This document shows positions 1 to 9,470 of a stretch of 17,950 nucleotides of DNA, piece after piece. The position numbers and the translations under genes are program-made. The DNA comes from Pseudomonadota bacterium (GTDB lineage: Bacteria; Pseudomonadota; Alphaproteobacteria; Caulobacterales; Caulobacteraceae), in NCBI GenBank assembly GCA_023445955.1, contig JAEXJH010000593.1, positions 1 to 17,950 on the forward strand. Reading direction: 5' to 3'. Position 1 is the first letter of the stretch. Every line of letters starts with the position of its first letter. The notes below the pieces were generated by a model. That model did no database searches, was not told where the DNA came from, and was given only the letters and a program-made list of their open reading frames with translations.

Positions 1-4
1 TCAT
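1..4 (-). CDS. Probable start of a minus-strand gene running off the left edge
   Basis: Read on the minus strand, positions 4-2 are an ATG preceded by AGAGGAG with a 6-base spacer (TGTCTG). This is among the best Shine-Dalgarno arrangements in the window. Only the start codon and one further base are inside, so nothing can be said about the product. The gene would be divergent from the plus-strand glycosyltransferase at 232. A chance ATG after a purine run cannot be excluded. Confidence 0.45.
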
Positions 5-231
5 CAGACACTCCTCTCCAGCTCCGAAAAGCTAGCATGGGTGTCCACTGAAACGAGGGAGGATCAGACACGAGTCCCCCGCTTCTGTTAGCCAGATCAA
101 TAGGTTGTTGTTCGTCCGCCCTTACACTGACCAGCAGGGCCCAAGGCCCCGCGGTCTTCCCCGTGGCGGGTCAACGCCCGAGGTTGTTATACGTTCCTCG
201 ACAAACCTCGGATGTTCCTGCTGCCTTGTCC
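5..231. promoter_or_regulatory. Divergent intergenic region upstream of the glycosyltransferase
   Basis: This 227-base stretch separates the presumed minus-strand start at position 4 from the glycosyltransferase ATG at 232. It holds a 9-base direct repeat, ATCAGACAC, at 3-11 and 63-71, and a weak inverted repeat CCCGC/GCGGG at 148-152 and 166-170. I could not find a convincing Caulobacter-type promoter for either direction. Promoters probably lie here because the flanking genes diverge. Confidence 0.4.
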
Positions 232-1512
232 ATGAAATCTAGACTCCTCGCCCTTTGGCGCAGCCTTCCGGCGCCCGCGCGGCGCGCGGCGCATCTGACC
301 GCCGGCGCCCCCCGCCAAGCTTATTTGGCGACCGCCGAGGCGTTCGAAGCCGCCGCTAAGGCTCGGGAGCAACGAAACGCCCACGCCAGAGCCCGTCGCA
401 AAGCTCGACGACGGAACCTGCCGGCGACGCTCCCGGTCACCATCATCGGCTTCCATGGCGCGGTTCACGGCCTCGGCGAAGGCGCGCGCATGCTGGCCAG
501 AGGCTTCGCTGACGCCGGCCAGCCGGTCCGCGCCACGGACCTGTCGGCCAGGGTCGGCTTTCCGATCGATTTGCCGGCCATGTTCCCGCCGCCTAGCGAT
601 ACCGAACGGGGCGTCGTGATCTCGCACATCAATCCGCCCGAGCTCCTGCGATGGGTCCGAGACACCGATGGCCGCCCGCTCCAGGGCCGCCGTCACATCG
701 GCTACTGGGCGTGGGAGTTGGAAGACGCCCCCGCCGACTGGACGCCGGCCTTCGACTTCGTGGATGAGGTCTGGACGCCCTCGGTCTTCGCCGCCGACGC
801 GATCCGCAAGATCGCGCCCAAGCGTGTGAAGGTCTCGCCAGCCCCCTACCCACTCTATCTGAACCCGCGCCCGCCCGCCGATCGCGCCCGCTTCGACCTT
901 CCCGAGAACAAGGTCGTGGTCCTGATGGCCTTCGACCTGCGCTCGACGGCCCAACGCAAGAACCCTTACGCCGCATTGCGGGCCTTTCAGAAAGCGCAGG
1001 ACGGCCAGGCTCTGCTGGTCTGCAAGGTCGTGGGCGCGGATCTTTATCCGGAGACATTCCAGGCGCTGGCTGACGAGGTGGCTGGCGATCCCACCATCCG
1101 GCTGATGACCGAGAACCTGTCCGCCGACGACATGGCGCGCCTGACGGCCAGCAGCGACATCGTTATGTCGCTACACCGTTCGGAAGGCTACGGCCTGCTG
1201 CTGGCCGAGGCCATCTGGCTGGGCAAGCCGACCCTGGCGACCGGCTGGTCGTCGAATGTGGAGTTCATGGATCCCGCCTCCAGCCAGTTAGTCGACTACC
1301 GACTGATCCCGGTCGAGGGCGACGGTGCGATCTATCAAGCCGGACGCTGGGCTGACGCCAACGTCGAGGACGCGGCCGCCAAGCTGGCGAGGATGATCAC
1401 GGACGCAGCTTGGCGCGCCCAGCTGACGGCGGCCACGGCCCACAACGGTCACGTCTCGTTCGATCGCGAAGCTTGGCTGGCGATGACCCGCCAGCTGCTG
1501 CCTTTGGCCTAG
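232..1512 (+). CDS. GT4-family glycosyltransferase, probably for LPS or other surface polysaccharide
   Basis: This 426-residue protein (from ATG 232) looks like a retaining, nucleotide-sugar-dependent GT-B glycosyltransferase. The C-terminal half carries the family signature EGYGLLLAE, a proper E-x7-E pair at residues 318 and 326, followed by a GKPTLATGWSSN stretch typical of the donor-binding domain. Upstream, GYWAWELE and VDEVWTPS match the linker region of GT4 enzymes. The first 70 or so residues are Arg/Ala-rich and basic, which may favour membrane association. No signal peptide is seen. The frame is open upstream to a GTG at 163; neither start has a clear Shine-Dalgarno, and ATG is preferred. 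It converges on rsaF, sharing the CTAG that holds both stop codons. Its place beside O-antigen genes suggests a role in LPS, but acceptor and sugar are unknown. Confidence 0.8.
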   Translation: MKSRLLALWRSLPAPARRAAHLTAGAPRQAYLATAEAFEAAAKAREQRNAHARARRKARRRNLPATLPVTIIGFHGAVHGLGEGARMLARGFADAGQPVRATDLSARVGFPIDLPAMFPPPSDTERGVVISHINPPELLRWVRDTDGRPLQGRRHIGYWAWELEDAPADWTPAFDFVDEVWTPSVFAADAIRKIAPKRVKVSPAPYPLYLNPRPPADRARFDLPENKVVVLMAFDLRSTAQRKNPYAALRAFQKAQDGQALLVCKVVGADLYPETFQALADEVAGDPTIRLMTENLSADDMARLTASSDIVMSLHRSEGYGLLLAEAIWLGKPTLATGWSSNVEFMDPASSQLVDYRLIPVEGDGAIYQAGRWADANVEDAAAKLARMITDAAWRAQLTAATAHNGHVSFDREAWLAMTRQLLPLA

Positions 1513-3086
1513 CCCTTGGGCGAAGTCTTGACGGGCGTGTCGTCATTCAGCGCCGGCAGATCGTTGATCGACTGCGGCGGCTTCACCTGGTCGGCCGACA
1601 CCGGTGCGGCCGGCAACTCGGTCGACGGCGGCCGGATCGGCGTGGTGTCGCCGGCCTTCGGCTTCTTGGGCTCCATAGGCAGAGCGACGTGGTCGAAAGC
1701 CTGAACGATCAAGTCCGTCGGCAGCATGCCTTGGTAACGGACCTTCTTGAAGTGGCGCTCGGGATCGTAGGGCTGAACGCCGGGCGCTAGGTTGCCGACC
1801 TCCAGGGTGCCGACCTGGGCCAGCAACTGCACACGACCGACATATTCGGTAGCGCGGCCGCGAACGAAGCCGATCTGGGCATTCTGCAATTCGGCCTGCG
1901 CGTTCAGCACTTCAATGGTGCTGCGCAGGGCGAAACGCTCTTCCTCACGGACGCCGTAGAAAGCGATCGTGTCGGCCTTCATCTCCGCCTCCAGCGAGAC
2001 CAGAGACTTGCGGGCGGCGACCAGGTTGTCCCAGTACTGCGATACGCTGAACACCGCATTGCGGCGCGCATCGTCGACCAGAAGCTTGTCGCGATTGTTT
2101 TCTTCGATCGACTGTCGGACGGACGCGTTCAGCTGACCGCTCGAGAACAACGGCTGGCTCAGCGTGATGCCGGCGTTGACCGTATCTTCGCGCAGCGGGT
2201 TCTTCGCATAGTAGGGGCTGGCGGAGCCGTTGGTGTAGGTGGCGCGCGCGCTGACCGAGAACAACCGCTGGGCGCGCGCCTCGGCGACGCCCTCGCGTGA
2301 AGACTTTTCGGTGTAGCCCGCCGCCAATAGGGTCGGGTTGGACTGTTCGGCCTCGTTGAAAGCCTCATCCAAGCTCGCAGGCAGGCCGTCGATGTCCGGC
2401 TCCGGCTCAAGCGTCTCGGGCATGTGGCCGATCAGAGAGGCATAGTAGGCCAGGCTGACGTTCAGCTGCGCCTGGGCGTTGGCGACCTGTGTGCTGGCCC
2501 CGGCCAGACGCGCCTTGGCCTGCTGGACATCCGTCAGCGTGACCTGACGGACCGCATACTTGTCGTCTGTGTCCTGCATCTGCTTGCGCAGCCAGGCTTC
2601 GCCGCCCAGGGCGATACGCATCACTTCACGGTCACGGCGGACCGAGACATAAGCGTTGGTCACGCGGACCAGCAGATCCATCTCGATGCGGCGCAGGTTC
2701 TCGCGCGCCGATTTGATCTGGGCCTCGACCCCAGCCAGTCGGGCGGCGTATCGACCATTGGTGTAAAGGGCCTGAGACACCGAGAGCTGGCTCGTCATGC
2801 TGGCGCCTTCGCTGCCCGACGCGTCGCGGTTCAGCTTCTGCCAGCCATAGTTCTCCGACACCGATGCGCTGGCCTGCAGGCCGTACGCTGCGCGAGCTTG
2901 CGTATAGTTCTCATCCAAGGCGCGCATAGCGGCGCGCTGGGCCTGAATGTTGGGGTTGCTCTGGTATGCGGCGGTGATCGCGTCGGCCAAGGTCTCGGCG
3001 TGGGCGAGTTCGGCGCGGCCGCTCACGGCCATAGCGACAGCCAAGGCAATGACGGACGAGCGAACGGACAGAACTTTCGACAGCAC
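1509..3086 (-). CDS. rsaF: RsaF, TolC-like outer-membrane channel of the S-layer type I secretion system
   Basis: This 525-residue protein is the outer-membrane component that would join RsaD and RsaE to export RsaA. A GTG start is chosen because AGGA sits 7 bases before it. Residues 1-30 form a signal peptide ending AHA before ETLADAI, the usual opening of TolC-family efflux proteins. The body has two outer-membrane efflux repeats, roughly 31-215 and 240-425, rich in Gln/Asn/Ala helix segments; NPNIQAQRAA and VSQALYTNGR fit the family. Residues 426-525 form an extra tail, Pro-rich from about 471 and probably periplasmic. In Caulobacter rsaF is known to lie apart from rsaDE beyond LPS genes, as here. 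It follows the last O-antigen glycosyltransferase by 62 bases on the same strand and could be co-transcribed or have its own promoter. Confidence 0.92.
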   Translation of the reverse strand: MLSKVLSVRSSVIALAVAMAVSGRAELAHAETLADAITAAYQSNPNIQAQRAAMRALDENYTQARAAYGLQASASVSENYGWQKLNRDASGSEGASMTSQLSVSQALYTNGRYAARLAGVEAQIKSARENLRRIEMDLLVRVTNAYVSVRRDREVMRIALGGEAWLRKQMQDTDDKYAVRQVTLTDVQQAKARLAGASTQVANAQAQLNVSLAYYASLIGHMPETLEPEPDIDGLPASLDEAFNEAEQSNPTLLAAGYTEKSSREGVAEARAQRLFSVSARATYTNGSASPYYAKNPLREDTVNAGITLSQPLFSSGQLNASVRQSIEENNRDKLLVDDARRNAVFSVSQYWDNLVAARKSLVSLEAEMKADTIAFYGVREEERFALRSTIEVLNAQAELQNAQIGFVRGRATEYVGRVQLLAQVGTLEVGNLAPGVQPYDPERHFKKVRYQGMLPTDLIVQAFDHVALPMEPKKPKAGDTTPIRPPSTELPAAPVSADQVKPPQSINDLPALNDDTPVKTSPKG

Positions 3087-3148
3087 TCGCGTTTCCTAGA
3101 CTTGGGCGAAACCCCGCGTAACCCGGCCTTCAACCCAAAATTTGTGGC

Positions 3149-4186
3149 TTAATCAAGAAGACGGCGAACCGTCTCCTCCCATGTGACATTCTTGTCGCGC
3201 CAGAGATCGCGCGCGGCGCTCCCCAGTGCTTTAGCCCGAACCTTGTCCGACGTCATGCGATCCAGCGCGTCGGCCAGGGCCTGCGGGGTTGGCTCGGCGA
3301 CCGCGCCGGTGGCCTCGCTGACGATTTCCAGCAGGCCGCCGCTGTCGGTGACGGTCAGGACGGCCTTGCCGGCGGCGAAGGCCTCCATCGTGACATAGCC
3401 GACGCTGTCCTCGTCGAAGGGCAGATAGGCGCAGGCCAGGGCGTCGTTGGCCCAGCGCGCAATGTCGGCGCGCGGATGGAAACCGAACCACAAGGACACC
3501 CGGTCCTTCAGGTCCAGATCCTCTACCAGCTTGGTCAGACGATCGGCATAGGCCTGGTTCTCCGGCGGACCGGCGATCACCAGGCGCAGGCCGTTCGGCA
3601 GCAGGGCCAGAGCCTCGATCAGCAGGTGCTGGCGCTTGCCCGCCGCCACCCGGCCGCCGGCGAAGATGTAGTCGCCATACTCGCCGCCGGTGAAAAGCTC
3701 GCCATCGTTCAGCGGCGGATACAGCACCTCGCTGGGCACGCCATTGAACTTGGCCAGGCGGTTCTGGGTGACGGGCGAGTTGCAGAAGATCTTGCGACAC
3801 TGGGCGAAGCAGGCGTTGTCGGCCTCGCGGATCGCCGCCTTCACCGCCCTGCCCGTGTCGTCGAAGTCGAGATGGCTCTGGCCAGCCTCTGACAGGTCGT
3901 AGGCCTGGCGGAATTGGTGCAGCAGCCACAGCACCTTGTCCTGGTGCGGGATCAGATAGGCCGGGAACTTCAGGCCGATCACCCGATCGACATTGTAGAG
4001 CCGCATGCCCTTGGAGATCAGCATCTCCTCGATCAGGCGCTCGGCGGGCTCCCAGGTGAACGGCACGCGGACCAGCTCGGACTGGACGCCAGGCGTGGCG
4101 TTCAGGCGACGGACCAGGTGGTCGGCCAGCTCCTCGGCGCCGCCGCGCTGGAACGGGGCGGCGTTATTGACGACCAGAACCTTCAT
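3149..4186 (-). CDS. lpsE: GT4-family glycosyltransferase of the O-antigen operon (LpsE-like)
   Basis: This 345-residue protein is a GT-B glycosyltransferase. The N-terminal domain starts MKVLVVNNAAPF followed by a glycine-rich RGGAEE turn. The C-terminal domain has AGGRVAAGKRQHLLIEA (about 176-192) and the donor-site segment DEDSVGYVTMEAFAAGK. The usual first Glu of E-x7-E is replaced by Asp (D260, E268). It is clearly paralogous to the preceding gene: same length, and shared PAYxxxH, KVLW, RLxKFNG, LYPP and DEDSxGY blocks. Its ATG overlaps the upstream stop as ATGA, implying translational coupling. The position matches the gene called lpsE in C. crescentus, reported as a putative mannosyltransferase needed for smooth LPS; the symbol rests on gene order. 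The sugar transferred could be mannose or N-acetylperosamine. Confidence 0.85.
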   Translation of the reverse strand: MKVLVVNNAAPFQRGGAEELADHLVRRLNATPGVQSELVRVPFTWEPAERLIEEMLISKGMRLYNVDRVIGLKFPAYLIPHQDKVLWLLHQFRQAYDLSEAGQSHLDFDDTGRAVKAAIREADNACFAQCRKIFCNSPVTQNRLAKFNGVPSEVLYPPLNDGELFTGGEYGDYIFAGGRVAAGKRQHLLIEALALLPNGLRLVIAGPPENQAYADRLTKLVEDLDLKDRVSLWFGFHPRADIARWANDALACAYLPFDEDSVGYVTMEAFAAGKAVLTVTDSGGLLEIVSEATGAVAEPTPQALADALDRMTSDKVRAKALGSAARDLWRDKNVTWEETVRRLLD

Positions 4187-5220
4187 GCGGTCAGCCGATC
4201 CACGACGGTGCTCCAGTCGATCTTCATCTCGGCCAAGCGGTTCAGCGAGGCGGTCCCCATCTTGGCCACGCCCTGCTTGTCGGCGTGCAGGCGGTCGAAC
4301 TGCTGCGCCAGCGCCTTGGCGTCCGGCTCGCTGATCAGGCCGTTGCGGCCGTGTTCGACCAGCTCCAGCACACCGCCGGAGTCCGTCGTCGTGATGATCG
4401 GCTTCCTGGCGTGCGCGCCCTCCAGCGACGGGTAGCCGTAGCTGTCCTCGTCCTTGGGCAGGTAGGCGATGGCCAGCGCTTCCTTCAGCATCTCGGCCTT
4501 CTCGTCTTCGCTGATCCAGCGATCCTCGAGAATGACGCGGTCCTGGACGCCCAGGTCCTTGGTCATCTGGACCAGCTGGCGACCGTACTCGGCGCTGGAG
4601 GCCGTGCCGGCCAGGCGCAGCTTCACGCCGGTCTTCACGTGCTGCATGGCCTGGATCATCAGGGCTTGGCGCTTGTGCGGCTCCAGGCGCGAGATGGCGA
4701 CGATCTCGTCGCCATAGCCGGTGTGGCTGAAGCGCTCGGGCTGGTAGATCGGCGGATAGAGCGGCGTGGAGTCCAGGCCGTTGAACTTCTTGAGGCGGTC
4801 GGCGACCACCTGCGAGTTGGTGAACACCGCCCGCGCTTCGCTGATCGCCTGGGTGTCGAGCGCCCGCAGGTTGTCGCGGATCGCCAGGTGATGGGCGTCA
4901 TCGGGCATGCCGCGATAGGGCGTGTCCCACAGGTCGTAGAAGGTGCGGATGTGGTGAATGAACCACAGCACCTTGTTGGGGTGATCCACCACATAGGCCG
5001 GCGGCCGGAAGCAGATGACCCGGTCGCACCATTGGGTCAGGTCCATCATCCGCCACGCGGCGATCTGGTGCAGGATTTCGTTCGGGTCGTCGACGAACGG
5101 CAGATAGAACCGCTCGACCTCATGGCCGGCCTCGACGAGCTTTTCCTCGAGCCACTCGACGATGAAGCGCGCCCCGCCGTTGATGAACGGCACGATCGAG
5201 GACAGCAGGACGATCCGCAT
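4183..5220 (-). CDS. lpsD: GT4-family glycosyltransferase of the O-antigen operon (LpsD-like)
   Basis: This 345-residue GT-B glycosyltransferase opens with MRIVLLSSIVPFINGGA, a classic Rossmann start with a glycine-rich loop. The C-terminal domain contains AISRLEPHKRQALMIQA (about 175-191) and DEDSYGYPSLEGAHARK, again with Asp in place of the first Glu (D259, E267). TDSGGVLELV follows, as in its paralogue downstream. It begins 3 bases after the stop of the aminotransferase gene with no strong Shine-Dalgarno, so translation is probably coupled to that gene. By order it corresponds to lpsD of C. crescentus. It is probably one of the cytoplasmic enzymes extending the perosamine O-chain or its primer; donor and linkage cannot be read from sequence. 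Confidence 0.85.
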   Translation of the reverse strand: MRIVLLSSIVPFINGGARFIVEWLEEKLVEAGHEVERFYLPFVDDPNEILHQIAAWRMMDLTQWCDRVICFRPPAYVVDHPNKVLWFIHHIRTFYDLWDTPYRGMPDDAHHLAIRDNLRALDTQAISEARAVFTNSQVVADRLKKFNGLDSTPLYPPIYQPERFSHTGYGDEIVAISRLEPHKRQALMIQAMQHVKTGVKLRLAGTASSAEYGRQLVQMTKDLGVQDRVILEDRWISEDEKAEMLKEALAIAYLPKDEDSYGYPSLEGAHARKPIITTTDSGGVLELVEHGRNGLISEPDAKALAQQFDRLHADKQGVAKMGTASLNRLAEMKIDWSTVVDRLTA

Positions 5221-5223
5221 CGG

Positions 5224-6351
5224 CTAGACGAGCACCTTGTCCAAGGCGGCCACGACGCGGTCGATGTCCGCTTCGGAGAGGCCGGCATGGGTCGGCAGAT
5301 TCAGGCCATCGGCGCCGCAGGCCTCGGCCTGGACCAGGTCGCCGGTCGCCAGATGGGCGTACGGCGGCATGACGTGCATCGGGTGGAACACCGGGCGGCT
5401 CTCGATGCCCAGGGCGTCCAGGTCCTTGATCACCTGGTCGCGGGCGATGGTCAGGCCCTCGCCCAGGCGCACGGTGTACATCCAGAACACGTGGCGGCCG
5501 GTCGGCTCGACATACGGCTTGATCACCCGGTTGCCGAGACGCGACAGCTTCTCGTCGTACCAGGCGACCACGCGCTCGCGGGCGTCCAGGTGCTCGTCGA
5601 CCCGCTCCAGCTGTGCCAAGCCAATGGCGGCCTGGATGTTGGTCATGCGGTAGTTGTAGCCGACGATCGGGAACCAGTAGCGGCGGTTGGGATCCATGCC
5701 CTGACCGCGCAGCAGACGCATCTTGGCGGCCAGTTCGTCGTCGTCGGTGGTGATCATCCCGCCTTCGCCGGTGGTGATGATCTTGTTGCCGAAGAAGCTG
5801 AACGTGGCGCACGTGCCCAGCGCGCCCGACTTCTTGCCCTTGTAGGTCGCGCCCACGGCCTCGGCCGCGTCCTCGACGACGAACAGGTTGTGCTTCCTGG
5901 CGATCTCCAGGATCGGATCCATGTCGCAGATCTGGCCGTACAGGTGCACCGGCATGATCGCCTTGGTGCGCGGCGTGATCAGCGCCTCCAGCTTGGCCGG
6001 ATCCAGGTTGAAGGTGCGCGGATCGTTGTCGATCAGCACCGGCGTCGCGCCGCAATAGGTCACGGCGTTGGCCGAGGCGATATAGGTCAGGCTGGGGACG
6101 ATCACCTCGTCGCCCGGCCCGATGTCCAGGGCCACCAGGGCCAGATGCAGAGCCGTCGTGCCGTTGTTGCAGGCGATGGCGTTGCGCACGCCGCAGTACT
6201 CGGCGAAGCCCTTCTCGAACTCCGAGATGAAGCGGCCAACCGACGAGATCCAGGTCGTGTCCATGCACTCCAGGACGTACTCGCGCTCCTTGCCGTCCAG
6301 GCGCGGCGCGGCGACGGAAATCCTGGGCAGGGTGTTCGCCGGGCTGGTCAT
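5224..6351 (-). CDS. per: GDP-perosamine synthase (PLP-dependent sugar aminotransferase)
   Basis: This 375-residue DegT/DnrJ/EryC1 aminotransferase converts GDP-4-keto-6-deoxymannose, the product of the gmd gene upstream, to GDP-perosamine using glutamate as amino donor. The N-terminal RLDGKEREYVLECMDTTW and NNGTTALHLAL (about 62-72) are family motifs. VVEDAAEAVGA (158-168) holds the aspartate that contacts the PLP ring nitrogen, and FSFFGNK ends at Lys190, the expected Schiff-base lysine. The start at 6351 is fixed by AAGGAG seven bases upstream, although the frame is open further. The ATG overlaps the preceding acetyltransferase stop as ATGA. C. crescentus perosamine synthase (LpsC/RfbE/Per) is well characterised and similar in length. 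Loss would be expected to abolish smooth LPS and shed the S-layer. Confidence 0.93.
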   Translation of the reverse strand: MTSPANTLPRISVAAPRLDGKEREYVLECMDTTWISSVGRFISEFEKGFAEYCGVRNAIACNNGTTALHLALVALDIGPGDEVIVPSLTYIASANAVTYCGATPVLIDNDPRTFNLDPAKLEALITPRTKAIMPVHLYGQICDMDPILEIARKHNLFVVEDAAEAVGATYKGKKSGALGTCATFSFFGNKIITTGEGGMITTDDDELAAKMRLLRGQGMDPNRRYWFPIVGYNYRMTNIQAAIGLAQLERVDEHLDARERVVAWYDEKLSRLGNRVIKPYVEPTGRHVFWMYTVRLGEGLTIARDQVIKDLDALGIESRPVFHPMHVMPPYAHLATGDLVQAEACGADGLNLPTHAGLSEADIDRVVAALDKVLV

Positions 6352-6979
6352 GGCCGGTCTCCTTTGATTTTGGCCGGAACGCCGACCGCGAGGACGGCGT
6401 CCGGAAGATCGCGGACGATAACCCCGCCCGCGCCGACAGTCGTATCCGCCCCGATCGCAACGCCCGGGATCGCCCGCGCGCCGACGCCGAGGAAGGCGCG
6501 CTCGCCGACGGTCACGCCGCCGGCCAGGGCCGAGGCGGGACCCACATGGCAAGCCGCGCCAAGGTCGCAGTCATGATCGACGACCGCGCCGGTATTGACG
6601 ATGGCCAGGTCGCCGATGCGGCTGCCGGCGTTGATCGCCACGCCGGCCATGATCGCCACGCCCTGCCCGATCCGCGCCGACGGCGAGATCACCGCCGAGG
6701 GATGGATGGCGTTGACCAGGGTGAAGCCCAGGTCGCGCGCCTTGGCCCCAAGCTTCTGGCGCAGGCGGTTCGAACCCAGCGCCACGAACAGCTCGGAGAA
6801 CCCCTGCTCTTTCAGGTCCGCCAGGGCCAGGTCGTCGCCGACCACCGGCACGCCCAGCACCTCGCGCGGCGTCGGATCGGCGTCGACGATCACCGCCACG
6901 GCCTTACCCGAAGCGCGCAGGCTTTCGATGACCACCTTGGCGTGGCCGCCGCCGCCGATGATGACGACGCCGGCTTTCA

Positions 6980-6980
<1 letters not shown>
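6348..6980 (-). CDS. perB: GDP-perosamine N-acetyltransferase (PglD/NeuD-type left-handed beta-helix)
   Basis: This 210-residue enzyme would transfer acetyl from acetyl-CoA to the 4-amino group of GDP-perosamine, giving the GDP-N-acetylperosamine used for the O-antigen. It has the two-domain plan of PglD and NeuD: an N-terminal Rossmann-like sugar-nucleotide domain (MKAGVVIIGGGGHAKVV, residues 1-17, then VDADP) and a C-terminal hexapeptide-repeat beta-helix from about 93 to 195. VVDHDCDLG carries His136, which aligns with the catalytic base of this family. The symbol follows the structurally studied C. crescentus PerB; the same gene is called lpsB in older work. Its ATG overlaps the gmd stop by one base (TGATG), and its own stop overlaps the per start, so the three sugar-nucleotide enzymes are translationally linked. 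Confidence 0.92.
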
Positions 6981-8097
<1,117 letters not shown>

Positions 8098-9408
8098 CTA
8101 CTCCTCGCGCATGGTGGTGCGCAGCGTGTCCTTCAGCGGCGAGAACAGGTACTGCAGCACCGTCCGCTCGCCGGTCGGCACAACCACCTGGGCCGGCATG
8201 CCGGCGGTGACCTTGGTGCGGTATTCGGCCGGCAGCTGCTTGATGTCCACGCGCACGATCCCGAGGAAGTAAGCGGTCTTGCCTTCCGCGTCGGTCAGAC
8301 GGTCGCGCGAAAGCGACTCGATCTTGCCGTTCAGGATCGGGATCTTCCGTGAGTGAAAGGCCGGAAGGCGAACTTCCGTCACCATGCCCGGATGGACGTT
8401 ATCGACGTCAGTCGGTGCAAAGTGCGCCTGAATGACGAAGGCCTCATCCGTAGGCGCGATGTCGATCATCGGCTCGCCCGGACGCACCACGGCGCCTTCA
8501 GTGAAGAAGCGCAGGTTCTGAGCCGTACCGTTCACCGGCGAGACGATGTTGATACGCTTCTGAGCGTCCGAGGCCACAACCTCCTTCTCGGTCACGTCAG
8601 CCAGTTTCACGCGCGTCTCGGTGATGTTCTGGCTAACTTCCTCGAAGAACTGCTGACGGATCTGCCGGATCTTCAGCTGGGTCTCGCCCATACCCTGCAC
8701 GGCCTTGGCGCGGTCGGCCATGAGGCGGCCGATCGACCCCGACAGCGAGGCTTGCTCACGCTCCATGGCCAGCAGGCGCGGCCTGGGCACGAGACCCTTG
8801 TCATAGATCTTGCGCAGGTCGCTGAGCTCGTCCTCGATAAAGCCGAGCTGCTCCTTCAGGCCCTGGGTCTGGCGATCGATGCCATCGATCTCGCTTTGGA
8901 ACTGAGAGCGCTGAGCGTTCATCAGGTCGGTCTGACCCGAGATCGTCTGGCGACGCTCGATGAACTGCGACTGTTCGTCGGCAATGGCGCGCGCGATCAT
9001 GGGGTCGTTACGCTGGCTCAGCAGATCCGCCGGAAAGCTGATCGTGGCGCGCTGGTCACGCTCGGCGATCAAGCGAGCCTCCATCGCCTTGAGGGCGATG
9101 TATTGGTTTCGGGTGATGCCGGCCGCCGCGTTCGCCTGGGTCGGGTCCAGTTCGAAGAGAAGCTGGCCCGCCTTCACCTGCTGACCTTCGCGCACGAGAA
9201 TCCGGCGCAGCATGCCGCCTTCCAGATGCTGGATGGTCTTGCGGTTGCCTTCGGCGGAAACGACGCCACCGGCGATCACGGCGCTGTCCAGGGGCGCGAA
9301 CGCCGCCCAGCCCAGCAGGCCCACAAATGTGAAGGCGATGATGACGTAGCCGATACGGGCCACGCCTCTGTAGTTGTCCGTCGGACGCTGGATCTTAGGG
9401 GGCTTCAT
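8098..9408 (-). CDS. rsaE: RsaE, periplasmic adaptor (HlyD family) of the S-layer type I exporter
   Basis: This 436-residue membrane fusion protein bridges the ABC transporter RsaD and the outer-membrane channel RsaF. It has a short cytoplasmic N-terminus, one transmembrane segment at about 18-38 (GYVIIAFTFVGLLGWAAFAPL), and a barrel/lipoyl half-motif at about 45-90 (GGVVSAEGNRKTIQHLEGG, then VREGQQVKAGQLLFELD). A long coiled-coil hairpin rich in Arg, Gln and Glu follows at about 95-285. The second lipoyl half contains IVSPVNGTAQNLRFFTEGAVVRPGEPMIDI. The C-terminus resembles PrtE and AprE. It lies 62 bases after rsaD with a weak Shine-Dalgarno. The family requires all three exporter parts for secretion of substrates with a C-terminal signal. 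Confidence 0.94.
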   Translation of the reverse strand: MKPPKIQRPTDNYRGVARIGYVIIAFTFVGLLGWAAFAPLDSAVIAGGVVSAEGNRKTIQHLEGGMLRRILVREGQQVKAGQLLFELDPTQANAAAGITRNQYIALKAMEARLIAERDQRATISFPADLLSQRNDPMIARAIADEQSQFIERRQTISGQTDLMNAQRSQFQSEIDGIDRQTQGLKEQLGFIEDELSDLRKIYDKGLVPRPRLLAMEREQASLSGSIGRLMADRAKAVQGMGETQLKIRQIRQQFFEEVSQNITETRVKLADVTEKEVVASDAQKRINIVSPVNGTAQNLRFFTEGAVVRPGEPMIDIAPTDEAFVIQAHFAPTDVDNVHPGMVTEVRLPAFHSRKIPILNGKIESLSRDRLTDAEGKTAYFLGIVRVDIKQLPAEYRTKVTAGMPAQVVVPTGERTVLQYLFSPLKDTLRTTMREE

Positions 9409-9470
9409 CTGATTTTCAGCCTATGGGCGCGCCACGGGGGCCGCCTCTGGAAAGGGTACGTACGGACGGA

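Noticed and set aside
4285..6576. A 763-codon plus-strand open frame antisense to lpsD and per
   Set aside because: The product is a low-complexity Gln/His/Asp/Val-rich sequence with no domain, lying opposite two clear enzymes. It is an antisense shadow.
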